Below, in pieces: positions 51,859-64,000 of a DNA stretch of 64,000 bases; position 1 is the stretch's first letter; the number at the start of each line of letters is the position of its first letter. The stretch spans positions 3,905,072-3,969,071 of the forward strand of contig OY986965.1 in NCBI GenBank assembly GCA_963920575.1. Direction: 5' to 3'. This stretch comes from Narthecium ossifragum (lineage: Eukaryota; Streptophyta; Magnoliopsida; Dioscoreales; Nartheciaceae). The translations under genes and the position numbers were made by a program. The notes beneath the pieces were generated by a model. That model was not told where the DNA came from. It saw nothing but the letters and a program-made list of their open reading frames with translations, and did not search any database.

Positions 51859-52200
51859 TTGATCCCTCGACACACCCAATCAGATTCCTCATCTATCCCG
51901 TCCATCCCTCACCACTCTCACTTCTCTCCTCCATCGCTGCGCCAACCTCTTCGCCTCCTCGCGGCCAATTGTCTCCCCGATCTTCACCGCTTCCACCGCC
52001 TCCGGTCCGACGCCCTCAAAACCATGGATGAGTTCATTTACCCCTACGCCATCAAGGCAAGCGTTGATCTCAACGTGCAGAACAATGGGGATATCTTCAT
52101 TCTAACGCGCTTGTGCATGTTTATTTGAGATTTGGGCTTGTGGAGGTTCGTGAACGATGCTTGCGTGGTGCATTCTCATGGATGGAGAGACACTTTATAA
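51859..52200 (+). pseudogene. Possible PPR-protein gene relic
   Basis: The fragment reads as MDEFIYPYAIKASVDLNVQN and, after a frameshift, NALVHVYLRFGLVEVRERC. This resembles the start of plant pentatricopeptide repeat proteins (a FTFPFVLKAC-type unit followed by NALVHMYARFG-type units). It is short and broken, and is recognised by pattern memory only. It lies just outside MULE-2, so it was not captured by it. The region 52260-52650 holds more GC-rich broken sequence without a clear gene. Confidence 0.4.
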
Positions 52201-52699
52201 ACACCCAGAAGTGGTGCGACTGTGTACAGTGAATTGATAGGTTTCATCCGTGGAGCCCCGATAACTTCCACTAACAAAGCTTCCTTGCCCAATTTTCACT
52301 TTTCACTTCTCACTTTCCGTTGCTTAGTCGCCGGCCCTCTTTCTCCTTCTCCACTTTCCACACATCATCAGAATCTCGTCGTTGAATCTCGCCACCCATG
52401 CCTCCCTGACGCCTTGCGACGACCGCATAAGGTTTAGAATGCTTCCACGAAGCTTCACTGACCTATTACACGGTTCAAGGCCGTATTCACTGGCGATCAA
52501 AAACTTCGACGACCACCGCACTGTCGACGTCGAATCTACACCTCCGATGACTCATCCATCAATCCATTCCAAGGGATCGAGTCTCTGGGGCCTGCGACCT
52601 CTCTTTTCATTTTACTATTGATCCATCACCGGTAGCTTCTCAGTCATTCGATTGGACTGCACCCAGATCCGTTGATTGAGGGGGGGGGGGACCGGGCAT

Positions 52700-54060
52700 T
52701 AGGATCGCCAGTTGGCAAACCTAGTTTTATACATTATCATATAAATATAATGTTATTTATGAGGGCAATTTAGTCAAGAAAATACTATAAGTAACTATAA
52801 TTGCCGCTTAAATGACCTCACGTGTTAGAAAAATTAAGATAGACTTTGGCATGAATATTTTTATTAAAAGTGACCATACACCATTTTCCTGTAATTATAA
52901 TTGGTAGGACATGACTCCTCTAATTATCCATCTATTGTAGTATATAAGATCGGGTGGGTTGTCCTGTTTATCATACGTGGATAATCAAGATATATTTTAA
53001 TTTGATTTGAAAATTAAATTATAGGATTCAGTGAGCCACATATTTAGAGGGATCATAGTTATTAAAACCGCTTGTTTGAAAATTTAGAGAGAGTAGTTAT
53101 TAGAGAGTTCAATTAGCCACATATTAAAATCGCATGTTTTCTTAAATTTAGAGGGATCTATTGTACTAGTTATTAGAGAGTTCAATGTGCCCCTGACACA
53201 GTTTAATTGATTGGTCATGACTAATCTATGATTTATATATTTTAATGAAAAAATGTAACATCCCCGTCTTTATGTGGATGCCGCAATCTTCTGCATGCCA
53301 AGAGAGTAATGGCAAATAAAATGTACAATCATGTCAAGGAGCAAACAAAGCTTACTTGGATTAAAGAAAAAAGGAAAGAAGAGAGATTATTGTTTATAAG
53401 AAACGTAATAATCACCCCCCACAATCTCCTAGGACAAAGATAACCGTATTTTAAGAATGACTGAACTCATGTGGTGGGGGTGTTTCTTGACCGCTAGATA
53501 AAGCTCTTCTAGCATCTTGTGGGCCATCAGATATACCAAAACCCTGTCTTATAAGATTAGATCTAGTACATCATATCAGATGAACTAGTTGTGCCCCTGC
53601 CACATGACAGGGTAACCACCAACCCCACTCCAATAACCACCAAATAACTCCCTTCCACTAAACCTCACCTTAGCCTAGGATTATCATGTCACATAGGCTC
53701 CACATAGGCGCCACCTAGGACATTCTCCCCCCACGTAGGACAATAAAAGTTTCACTTATAACCATAGTCTCATATAAGGATGATATGGATGTCCAATCTA
53801 AGTTAGGTCCGGATATATTAGACGATTATGATGAAGTTACGTGGAAGGTGGTGGTTAGTGGATGGTTACAGGTGGTGGTTAGTGGATGGTTACGAGAGGA
53901 ATGATCATTATGGGGTGTTAGGTTGGTGTCACGGTCCGCTTGTAATTTTATATTCCACCCGGCGCTCGTCCTTCTCTGTAATTTTTTAAATTTTAATTAC
54001 TTTTCTACTAACTTTTCCATTTCAAACCCTGGGGAAAACCCCAACTTTCCCACACTCTCC
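52700..54060. other. AT-rich intergenic sequence, possible LTR fragment
   Basis: No gene seen. Near 53263 the sequence TGTAACATCCCCGTC resembles the start of some plant LTRs, but no matching end or target duplication was found. Short direct repeats occur near 53840-53900 (GTGGTGGTTAGTGGATGGTTAC twice). Confidence 0.4.
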
Positions 54061-54936
54061 CTCCCTCCCGCGTCAGCCATGACGGAGTGGCTCGTCGCCC
54101 TTTGCCGGCTTCCACGTAGGTGGTATTCAAACCTATTTGTGGTCCCCGAGGAGCTGCGATCCACGATTTCGGATCCATTGAGGTATTGATCCCTGTCTCT
54201 TCTTCTATCACCGTCTTGATTTATGTTGTTCTATGTAATTGAAAGGTTTGTGGGTCAACTTAGGCTGTTCGGTGGCAGAATTCGGTTCTTTGTCGAAGTT
54301 CTTGCGTTTTTTTCTTATCAAGATCGGGGTTAGAGTCGAATTGTAAGAAGCTGTGTATCGGCTCGCTTCTTGATTAATGATTTGAGAAGAAGCTATGGAT
54401 CTCGGTCTGGTGTTTGGTAGTTGATGATTTGTAATGACATTAAGTATCTGCTTCGTAGATGCTTGAGGATTTGGATTCGTTTTGGTTGGGTGGGTGGATG
54501 TTTAATTATTTTGCTTTTATTCGCTGGCTTTTATGGATTGTTTGCGGCGGAGTGTCTTCTTTTCGAGTACGAGGTTTTCTTGATAGCTACTTGGTTCAAA
54601 AAGTCTAATCATTGAGGAAAAATTTAGTATGGTTTAATGATAGGGATCTATTAAATACTGATGTCGAAATACTATTTACCTATTTTTTCTGAGGAACATT
54701 CACAAATTTGTTTGAATTTTTGTTCTTATGTATTAATATGTTATTATTTTCTTGAGTCAATGTTCATGGCTTTTACTTTTAGGACATTTTTTCTGATTTG
54801 AATTTAATGATCTCCCGTTGTGGATGTAAGTAGAGACTTTATTGGACCAGATATGTGATTATTGTTCCTTTATTTTATGGTTGCTCCAGCGTATTCTTCT
54901 GTCAAGATTCTTCGATTGTAGCTCAAATTAGTGGAC
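54060..54936 (+). promoter_or_regulatory. 5' leader of ABCC copy B with leader intron and uORF
   Basis: Homologous to the leader of copy A. GCCATGACGG opens an upstream ORF (54079-54189, MTEWLVALCRLPRR..., ends SDPLRY). The leader intron probably starts after CCATTGAG and ends at TTGTAG (54921), followed by the coding ATG at 54937. Such a uORF could lower translation of the main ORF, but whether it does is not shown by sequence alone. Confidence 0.5.
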
Positions 54937-57900
54937 ATGGGTTTCAAGCCGCTGGTCTGGTACTGCCAGCCAGTGGAGAATGGGGTGTGGTCGAAAGCAG
55001 TGAAGAATGCCTTTGGCGCATACACACCCTGTGGAATGGACACCTTGGTGGTTTGCATATCCCATCTGGTTCTGTTTGCTGCTTGTTTCTACCGGATATG
55101 GCGAACAAAGAGGGATCTCACTGTTCAGAGATACAAGCTGAAGTCTCCTTATTATAATTACATGTTGGGGCTGTTGGCTCTGTATTGTACTCTGGAGCCT
55201 CTGTTTAGGCTGGTGATGGGTTTGTCAACTGCAAATTTGGATGGTCAGGCTGAGCTTGCTCCCTTTGAGGTGAGCTTTTAGTTATTCACTGATGCTCTAT
55301 GTCTTGTCCATTGCACGAACTTTTTTTTTTTTGTTGCACTATGTCCAAAATTATACAGCTAAAATATCTGTAGGGCATTTGTAGAGATAGGCCGTCACTG
55401 AGCTCTTATAATCATCTTATTGCTAAAGTTTCCTGTTGCACTTGCCATCTTGTTTAGCCTTCAAGAAAATTTTCTAATGGGTTTAATAGATCAGAAATAT
55501 GGTTTGCTAACACTGCATATCTGGGTTGAGAGATGGTTAGCTAACACTGCATATCTGGGTTGAGAGATGGTTAGCTAACTCACTGCACATGTGGGTTGAA
55601 TCTGTTTGCAACAATATGCTTGCAGTTTGATACTTTAAAAGAGGCTTTACAGTTTCATTGCTTAGTTTTCGATCAGCTTATGGTGAACGTGGCATTGCTC
55701 CAAGTAATGCTTCGCAAATGTTTTGCATACTTTTGCTTCATTTCTACGCAGTTTTGCAGCTTACTAGAACTCACTAGCACCAAACACCTAATGAAGGTAT
55801 TTTTCTTGATCTTTTCTGCCTGGGTGATTGTCATTGACTTGCATTTTATACTTGGGGTAAGTTTTTCTTGTTTCATGTTGAAATTATTGTATGTCTGAAA
55901 ATCTGCACATTCCTACTCTGCCTATGTCTTGAAGCTAAATTATTTCATACTCTTTTTCTCTTCAAACCCAGCTGCATCAGCTGAGAACATGAAACCTTAT
56001 TTAGGATTTAGCAATATCATCTTACTTATATCTTCGAGGATAACTTGGACAGTCTGTCATCTATAACTGTAGGCATTTGTGTTCAAGCATTCCATATTTT
56101 CAGGTGGCTTCTCTGATGATTAAGGCGTTAGGATGGTGTTCCGTGCTTGTGATGGTTGTATTGGAAACTAAAATTTACATCTGTGAATTTCGGTGGTATG
56201 GAAGGTTTGCCGTCATCTATGTTCTTGTTGGGGAAACTGCTGTATTCAGTCTTGCTTTCTCGATTAGAGGATACTATGACAAGTAAGTTAGTTTCTTATT
56301 CCAACTAAACATTTGATCCATGCTCTTCTCGAGCACTTTGATATCTTGATTCAGAACCATAAAATTGATCAAACCTGTTTTTGGTGATGTTTTACATACA
56401 GTCATGAAAGCCAATCAAAGTATCTTGTTTTAACTTGACAAAGCATGTGAAAGGAGTAGCGTAGACCAAGGATTTCCATACCGGACGGCACATGTCCGTG
56501 CCGCCCGGTATGTACCGGACCGGCTGCTAACCGGGGCAAAAAACCCCCCCGAATCGGTATCGGGGGGTGCCGGAGATGTGCCGGGCGATACATACGGTAT
56601 CGCCCGGTACTTAGGCGATGCGTACCGTACCGGAGAAGATGTATCGCCGACAGCTTCGGATGACAGCTTCGGAGGAGGGAGAAGAACAGAGGAAGAGGGA
56701 GGAGAGAGAGGGGAGGAGGGAAAGAACCAGAAGCAGAGGAAGAGGGAGGAGGGAAAGAGGAGAGAAACAGGGGAGCCGGAAAGAGGAGAGAAAGAGAGGG
56801 GAAGGAGGGAAAGAGGAGAGAAAGAGAGAGGGGAGGAGGGAAAGAGGAGGGAAAGAGAGAGGGGAAGAACCGGAGGGGGGGGGGGAGCACGAGGCGGAGG
56901 CGGAGGCGGAGGCGAGGGGGGAGCACAAGGCGGAGGGGAGGGGCCGGAGGCGGAGGCGAAGGCGAGGAGGAGCCGCGTGGGGAGGAGAGGAGGAGCCGGG
57001 AGTGGAGGAGCCGCTCGGGAGAAAAAAAAGAGGAGCCGCTCGGGAGAAAAAAAGAGGAGGAGGGTCTCGGGAGTGGAGCTGTCACCTGGGGAGAAAGAAA
57101 AGGAAGGAGAGAGAGACGGAGAGAGAGAGAGAGAGAGAGAGGAGGAGGGAGGAGAGAGACGAGGGTGACTCGCATAATGGTAACTTTTGGTAATTAGAGT
57201 CGGGTGGTTAATCTATGTTCGACATGCTGTTCAGATAGTCAGCAAGTAAGAAACAAGTTAAAAATAAAAATTGGTATGTATCAATGAAAAGCCTCATATA
57301 ATATATTATTTTCTATTTAATGATGATAATTAGTAGCCTTTTTATTTTAATAATTATTGTTTTTAGCATTGTTTTTTAGCTAATAATGGTAACTTTCTAA
57401 TAATTAATTATTATTTTTAGCATTGTTTTATTTAATAATTATTGTTTTTAGCATTGTTTTTTAACTTTCTGATTTATATTCGTATGGCTATCATGGTATA
57501 AACCAACCATACCAACCACATCAGATTGACGTGGTGACTATACAGGCTCCTGAAACTATCATTGATTTCCAGCGTGATGCTGCAGAGTACCAATCGCTCA
57601 TTAGAGAGTTTGAAGTATATTATTCTCATTATATGACTTTCCCTCAGTATATGCAGCACTTGAGTTCTACTAGAAACATTTATCTTAGACCACCGGATGA
57701 TAGATTATGGTTAGTCTGAGAAAGAGCTTGGTGTGTACTCATATAAGAGATGTATTGAGCTGTTGATTATGTGTCATGTATTGTATTATACTACTTTGAT
57801 ATGTTTTCACTTTACTCTGGTATAAGAGATTATATTTGGTCAATTGAAGATATTGAAAACGAGTAAATTTCACTCATCTGGACCGGCACCGGCGCGTACC

Positions 57901-59306
57901 GGTCCGGCACGGCGCGTACCGGCGGCGCGTACCGTACCGGTGGGTTGCCGGCACGGCGCGTGCCAACGGCACCGCAATCCTTGGCGTAGACTATAGTGTT
58001 TCTGTTTTTCTGATGTTACTTTCTGCTTGAGGAATCCATTAAAATATGTCTTGCCTTTTGTTTTATGCTCTAAAGACTATGTTATCAGGAGTATATGACT
58101 GTCTGGAATTTGTCTTTTACAATTAGTTGAAAGTACTTCTTGAAACTTATGCATGTCTCAAGCAACTTTCTATTATCTGTGAAACGGTGATAATATTTGT
58201 TTTGAAGACAAGATCTGCAACAAAACCATATTTACATTTGCTTTTTCTGTGCAGATCGGTCTTTTACTTGTACACCAGTGAGCTTGTATGCCAGGTCTGT
58301 CTCATTAGCTTGGTCTATCTTAGCTCATCCTGCACTATATGTACATTTGCCTGGGGGTCTGTGCTTAGCAGACACATTTTCATATTTATACCCTGGGGCC
58401 TGGTTACCTGTCTCAATGCACACATTGCACTTGATTTAGCTCTTTATTCCATGATCTAGTAGATTAATTCCCACTGTTTTATTCTGGAAGGCATGACCTG
58501 CATTTATAAGTATGTTATTTCTTGCATGCAGGTTCTATTTGGAATCCTGCTGCTGTTTTATTTTCCTGATTTTGAAACTTATCCGGGATATACTCCAGTT
58601 AGAACTGAGGTGCTAGTGGACACCACAGATTATGAACTGCTTCCTGAAGAAGATGTAATCTGCCCAGAGAGACATGTTCATATAATTTCTAGTATGAGAG
58701 AGGCTTACTTTCTGGCATTCTTGTTCATAGTTCTACTTCTCATGCAGTATTGAACAGATAAACAAAGCTATTTCCTTGCTCTAACCAATGGTTGTATTTG
58801 GTACTTTGTTCGTGTCTTTCTGCTAGAAATATTATTCTCATGGATGACTCCCCTTATGCGACAAGGCTACAAAACACCTCTCACCGAGAAAGATGTTTGG
58901 AAATTAGACACATGGGATGAGACAGAAACGCTAAATAACAGGTAACTCATGTCTGATTTTCTTGCATTGGTGTCGTCTTAACAGTTTTCAACTTTCTGAC
59001 ACCCTTTTTTTGCAGATTCCAGAATTGCTGGCATGAGGAAGCTCAGAAGCCTAAACCTTGGCTGCTAAGAGCACTAAGTAGTAGCCTTGGGGGAAGGTAA
59101 TGAACTGTTACCTGTGTGTTTATTTCAATCTCTGTGATTTGCAAGATGTGAGATGAACTGTTCAAATTCCACGAGTGTTCTGCAATATTTGCTTCATTGC
59201 TTGTATTCAACTGGCACTTTGGGCTTATCTAATATAAAGAAGGGTACTGACTGCATATTTGCTTGCTCTTCTATGTTGCAGATTTTGGCTTGGAGGGTTT
59301 TTCAAG
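54937..59306 (+). CDS. ABC transporter C family member, ABCC1/ABCC2-like (copy B), exons 1-7
   Basis: This is a second, tandem, same-strand copy of the transporter. Exons: 54937-55269, 56104-56282, 58255-58294, 58532-58691, 58827-58941, 59016-59096, 59282-59306. Every exon length equals that of copy A, and all are open. They encode TMD0 ([37 protein letters not shown]), the linker [12 protein letters not shown] with ICPERHVH, and [14 protein letters not shown]. The gene continues past 64000: exon 8 (IGNDASQF in copy A) is not reached, so intron 7 is at least 4.7 kb. Intron 2 (1972 bp) is longer than in copy A (636 bp) because of a hAT MITE. There is no sign of decay in the visible part. Confidence 0.93.
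55501..55600. repeat. Tandem repeat of ~36 bp, 2.5 copies
   Basis: The unit GCTAACACTGCATATCTGGG plus TTGAGAGATGGTTA occurs twice, then a diverged partial unit (GCTAACTCACTGCACATGTG). It lies in intron 1 of copy B and is absent from intron 1 of copy A. Confidence 0.85.
56467..57983. mobile_element. hAT deletion derivative, 1517 bp, GCGTAGAC duplication
   Basis: The ends are CAAGGATTTCCATACCGG and (right inverted) CAAGGATTGCGGTGCCG, with exact 8-bp GCGTAGAC flanks (56459-56466, 57984-57991). It contains a ~500-bp purine-only-like tract (56640-57170) and, at 57480-57719, the in-frame end of a hAT transposase ([13 protein letters not shown]...DDRLWLV, stop 57717-57719). It is therefore an internally deleted hAT element, not a random MITE. 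It lies in intron 2 of ABCC copy B. Confidence 0.92.
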
Positions 59307-60269
59307 GTGAGAAAATTCTTAATTTGATCTGAGAACTCTGTATATGCTTTTGCCCTCTACATGAATTTTTTTGTGTTTTAAGTAGTTGTGCATTGTTTTA
59401 TGCATGCTACGATCCACATGTAAATATGCATAGTGTACATCTTGCTGTAGATACATCTTTTTTATATATGTATTCTAGGATATAATTCATCCGAGACACC
59501 TCAAGAACACACCTTGTTGTTAGATGCCTTTTAAGATACTTAATAGAAAAAATTCGAGCATATAGAATGAAGTCCTAAAGATTTCTTATGAGATTTCTTT
59601 GGAAATTTAGTCATAAAAAGTGAGGAAACCAATTTCTTTAATTTAGGGTAGACTTTGATGCCAAAATTATGGAAATTCGATTACAAACAATGCAAATTGG
59701 CATGATCCATATAATCACCCATTCATTTGGTCCTTCATTCAAGAAATTATAACTATCTCATCTAGTTATCTCAAAATTTAGCCCTAAAATGTGAGTAGGC
59801 CTTTAACATAAGTAATTTTCTTGATCTCATTTTGGATTTTCAATTGAAAATTGGGAAAGATTAATTTGCTAATTTAGACATAAAGTACCCATCTTTGCTC
59901 GTGATTATGTTACTCGATGGGATATGATGGAATATTGGAGGATCAAGCGTGGGAATTGCAATAGAAACTGCAAATTATGGATTGAAACTGCACATTACAT
60001 GACATTTTGGTTTTTTTCCACTCATTAAAAGCTCAACGTTGTGATTACTCGCAAGGCACATGTGATCAAACTCTTCTGGATTCTTCGTTTTTCTGACAAT
60101 TTGTGCTTTTTTTCAATATTACCACTATGGATGTACTCTAATTCAAAGTATGTTAGTTATGTGTGATGGCTGAGTATTGTGGTTCCACTACTAAGATGTT
60201 TTTATCTTTATTTACTGTCAAATATATACATGCAAATCTGATGGTAGAAATGGAGTTCTGCATTTGAGC

Positions 60270-60400
60270 ATTGGCATAAAGAATTGCCATGCCAGTGGCA
60301 CGTGTCTTGGTGGTACTCGGCATGGACCCGTGTAGGCTGTTCGAAACTTGAAGAAAAGAGAAATCTATGATACATGGGGTCTATTCCGAGTATTGGAACT
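60270..60400. mobile_element. hAT MITE left-end fragment
   Basis: AAGAATTGCCATGCCAGTGG followed by CACGTG and TCGGCATGGACC is a family left end. The right end is not recognised. Confidence 0.4.
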
Positions 60401-60599
60401 GTGCCAGTAATCTACTTGGACTGTATGTGCTGAGCTATGCACACATAATCACCGGGCAATGTAATCCACTCGTTGCAGTCAATCTAAATGGGGCGGGTCT
60501 TTAACATATCCATAACAATTAGTCTTTCATGTAGGTACTTCAATTATTTCACCATACGTTTTTCAAATTTAGACCTTCAAACTACAAACTTTTTGGGTG

Positions 60600-61150
60600 G
60601 GGTCAACAGCTCAATACATCTCTCATATGAGCACACACACCATGCTCTCTCTCTCTTAGACTAACCATAATCTGTCATTCAGTGGTTTAAGATAAATGTT
60701 CTTAATAGAGCTCAAGTGTTGCATATACTGAGGGAAAGTCATATAAGGAGAATAATAGACTTCAAGCTCTCTAATGAGCGACTGGTACTCTACAGTATCA
60801 CGCTCGAAATCTACGACAGTTTCAGAGGCATGTATAGACACCAATTCAATCTGATGTGGTTGGTATGGATGGTTTGTACCATGATAACCATACGAATATC
60901 CGGAACTATCACATGAAGTAGATGATCCAATACCATACATGAAGGTAGGCTCATGTGGCCACTGAGGCTAGCCGATGTGACTAGAGTGCTGGGATGTAGC
61001 ATAACTGTCTTAATCATATCTCATGAGTAATGAAACTATTGAATTTGATATAAGTTTGAGTCATTAGCAAAAAGTTAACATAATTAATTAATTTAAACCC
61101 AATTAGCATGAGAGGTGAGTAATTAATATACAAGTTGTTAATGGTATACC
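60600..61150 (-). pseudogene. hAT transposase 3' end, left arm of an inverted repeat
   Basis: The reverse strand reads GYHGTNHPYQPHQIELVSIH, then [19 protein letters not shown] and ends DRLWLV with TAG at about 60656-60658. This is the same hAT C-terminus as at 57480-57719. The flank up to ~61150 is repeated in inverted orientation at 61760-62055, giving a large inverted repeat within intron 7 of ABCC copy B. CT-rich, gene-free sequence fills 61150-61500. Confidence 0.75.
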
Positions 61151-61759
61151 TGAATCTCTCCCTTATCTCCCTCTCTCCTGCTGTCCTGCGGGTCCACCAA
61201 CTCCACGTTTCTCTCCCTTGTCCTTATCTTTCTCTCCTTGTTGTCCCACCAATCCACATGGCCTCTTCTCCTCTATCCCCCCTCTTTATTTCTCTTTCCC
61301 TTGTCTTCTCTTTCCTGCGATGCCTTTTCTTCTCCCAAGCTGCGGTAGCTTCCTCCGGCTCTCTCCTCCCTCTTCCTCTCTTTTTCTCCTCTTTCCCTTC
61401 TCTGTTTTTTCCCCTTTCTTCTACCCTGTTGTTTCCCCTTTCTCTCTTTCTCTCCTCCCTCTTCTATCCATTCTCTCCTATTTATAGGAATTTGCACCGT
61501 AGTCATGGCAATAAAGCAAACCTGACCCCTAGTCATGACAATAATGCTTACTAAAGCTACCCATGTGCTTACTAATGTTACTAATGTATAGAGTCAATAA
61601 TGCTTTACATAAATAAATCAAATCAAGATCCATGTGTTGTTGTCTGTACAATGATCCAAACAAAATTTAAAACTAAACCGATATGAACTGGCCCATCGGT
61701 TATTATGAAAGAGAGAGGGAGATAAGGGAGAGAATCATGTATGTCATTAACCGATATGA

Positions 61760-63720
61760 AAGAGAGGGAGATAAGGGAGAGAATCATGTATGTCATTAAC
61801 AACTTGTATATTAATTACTCACCTCATGCTAATTGGGTTTAAATCAATTAATTATGTTAACTTTTTGCTAATAACTCAAACTTATTTCAATTCAATAATT
61901 TCATTATTTCATTACTCATGAGACATGATCAGGACGGTTATGCTACGTCCCAACACTCTAGTCACATCGGCTAATCTCAGCGGCCATAGGAGCCTACTTT
62001 CATGTAGATTATTGGATCATCTACTCCGTGTGATAGTTTCGGATATCCATCTGGCCAAGGATTGCCGTGCCGTTGGCACGCGCCGTGCCGGCAACCCACC
62101 GTTATGATACGCGCCGCCGGTACGCGCCGTGCCGGACCGATACACGCCGGTGCCGGACCAGTACGCGCCGGTGCCGGTCCAGATGAGTGAAATTCACTCG
62201 TTTTCAACATATTCAATTGACCAAATATAATCTCTTATACCAGAGTAGAGTGAAAACATATCAAAGTAGTATAATACAATACATGACACATAATCAACAG
62301 CTCAATACATCTCTTATATGATACATCTCTTATATGAGTACACACCAAGCTCTTTCTCAGACTAACCATAATCTATCATCCGGTGGTCTAAAATAAATGT
62401 TTCTAGTAGAACTCAAGTGCTGCATATACTGAGGGAAAGTCATATAATGAGAATAATATACTTCAAACTCTCTAATGAGCGATTGGTACTCTGCAGCATC
62501 ACGCTGGAAATCAATGATAGTTTCAGGAGCCTATATAGTCACCACGTCAATCTGATGTGGTTGGTATGGCTGGTTTGTACATGATAGCAATACAAATATA
62601 AATCAGAAAGTTAAAAAACAATGCTAAAAACAATAATTATTAAATAAAACAATGCTAAAAACAATAATTATTAAATAAAAAAGCTACTAATTATCATCAT
62701 TAAATAAAAAATAATATATTATATGAGGCTTTTCATTGTACATATCAATTTTTATTTTTAACTTGTTTCTGACTTGCTGACTATCTGGACAGCATGTCGT
62801 ACACAGATTAACCACCCGGCTCTAATTACCAAAAGTTACCATTATGTGAGTCACCCCTCGTCTCTCTCCTCCCTCCTCTCTCTCTCTCCTTCCTTTTCTT
62901 TCTCCCCAGGTGGCAGCTCCACTCCCGAGACCCTCCTTTTTTTCTCCCGAGCGGCTCCTCTTTTTTTTCTCCCGAGCGGCTCCTCCACTCCCGGCTCCTC
63001 CTCTCCTCCCCACGCGGCTCCTCCTCGCCTCCGCCTCCGGCCCCTCGCCTCCGCCTCCAGCCCCTCCCCTCCGCCTCATGCTCCCCCCTCGCCTCCGCCT
63101 CGTGCTCCCCCCCCTCCGGTTCTTCCCCTCTCTTTCCCTCCTCTTTCCCTCCTCCCCTCTCTCTTTCTCTCCTCTTTCCCTCCTTCCCCTCTCTTTCTCT
63201 CCTCTTTCCGGCTCCTCTGTTTCTCTCCTCTTTCCCTCCTCCCTCTTCCTCTGTTCTTCTCCCTCCTCCGAAGCTGTCATCCGAAGCTGTCGGCGATACA
63301 TCTTCTCCGGTACGGTACGCATCGCCTAAGTACCGGGCGATACCGTATGCATCGCCCGGCACATCTCCGGCACCCCCCGATACCGATTCGGGGAGGTTTT
63401 TTGCCCCGGTTAGTAGCCGGTCCGGAACATACAGGGCGGCACGGACATGTGCCGTCCGGTATGGAAATCCTTGCATCTGGCTATCATGGTGCAAACCAGC
63501 CATACCGACCATATCGGATTGAAGTGGTGACTATATTGCTCCTGAGACTGTCGTAGATTTCGAGCGTGCTGCTGCAGAGTACCAGTCGCTCATTAGAGAG
63601 TTTGAAGTCTATTGTTCTTCTTATATGACTTTCTCTCAGTATATGCAGCATTTGAGTTCTATTAGGAACATTTATGTTAAATCATTGAATGACAAATTAT
63701 GATTAGTCAGAGAGAGAGAG
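61760..63720 (+). pseudogene. hAT transposase 3' end, right arm of an inverted repeat, split by a MITE
   Basis: 61760-62055 (beginning AACTTGTATATTAATTACTC near 61800) and 63474-63720 together match the reverse complement of 60600-61130. The protein end [32 protein letters not shown] is interrupted at GYPSG by the MITE at 62056-63473. The opposed copies suggest an insertion of one element near another or an inverted duplication. Confidence 0.72.
62056..63473. mobile_element. hAT deletion derivative, 1418 bp, CATCTGGC duplication (inverted copy)
   Basis: The ends are CAAGGATTGCCGTGCCG and (right inverted) CAAGGATTTCCATACCGG, with exact 8-bp CATCTGGC flanks (62048-62055, 63474-63481). It is a close relative of 56467-57983 in the opposite orientation, including the long purine tract (here pyrimidine, 62840-63270) and a decayed transposase end at about 62350-62580. 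Lies in intron 7 of ABCC copy B. Confidence 0.92.
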
Positions 63721-63799
63721 CGCCTGGTGTGTGTGCTCATATGAGAAATGTATTGAGCCGTTGATTATGTTTCATGTATTGTACTATACTACTTTGGTA

Positions 63800-63941
63800 T
63801 GTTTTCATGAGGTGGGTGGGGGGTTTGGTTCTATACCGCTTAACCCCTGGCACGACACGTGCTGGCCGGTACGAAAATCCAAGCCGGATGGTGCAGAGCG
63901 TTTCATGTCTCTGTGCTGACCGGTGCATCAATCCTTGTTTC
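63800..63941. mobile_element. hAT MITE remnants
   Basis: CCTGGCACGACACGTGCTGG...GGTACGAAAATCCAAG resembles the right part of the element at 13241-13643. A second right end, GGTGCATCAATCCTTG, ends at 63939. No complete element can be drawn. Confidence 0.4.
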
Positions 63942-64000
63942 TCTCCATCCACTTGTTTAAAAGCACTGTTATAATTCGTCTTCTACATGTTTTTTGGCTT

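Noticed and set aside
56578..57193. Long open frames in several phases on both strands (also 62774-63556)
   Set aside because: They arise from a purine-only tract that lacks stop codons; the translations are low-complexity E/G/R/K or S/P/L. The region lies inside a hAT derivative.

Overview
The window is nuclear DNA of a flowering plant. It has large intron-rich genes with GT-AG splice sites, and its mobile elements are plant types: MULEs with FAR1-like transposases, a plant mobile domain (PMD) gene, hAT and Tourist MITEs, and a large solo LTR. I cannot name the species.

Layout. (1) 1-~8920: the right-hand part of a Mutator-like element (MULE-1). It carries a forward transposase/OTU gene and a convergent reverse-strand PMD gene, which is split by a 2.4-kb solo LTR. 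(2) ~8921-11230: AT-rich intergenic DNA with foldback elements and direct repeats. (3) 11230-40117: ABCC copy A, a vacuolar-type multidrug-resistance ABC transporter of the Arabidopsis ABCC1/ABCC2 clade. Nineteen exons in one open frame (781 codons) cover TMD0, TMD1 and NBD1. The second half is missing apart from the last exon, and a 200-N assembly gap lies in that stretch. Its introns are packed with hAT MITEs, a hAT transposase relic, a Tourist MITE, a long-TIR MITE and a rearranged LTR. (4) 40118-44133: downstream DNA with a LINE relic and a foldback element. (5) 44143-51772: a complete 7.63-kb MULE (MULE-2) with a 9-bp target duplication and the same two-gene plan as MULE-1. (6) 51782-54936: intergenic relics and the 5' leader of the second transporter. 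(7) 54937-64000: ABCC copy B, a direct tandem duplicate of copy A. Only exons 1-7 (TMD0) fall in the window, and introns 2 and 7 are swollen by hAT MITEs.

How it fits together. The host content is one tandem pair of ABCC transporter genes. The rest is mainly two related MULEs and a hAT family that is still recognisable by exact 8-bp duplications. The most unusual signal is the set of short TCGG...CCGA hairpins. They occur at the same places in both MULEs (5' region of each gene, and the 3'-3' spacer), as a 626-bp palindrome in MULE-1, and again inside free-standing foldback elements elsewhere in the window. All readings are by eye from the sequence; nothing was searched against databases.
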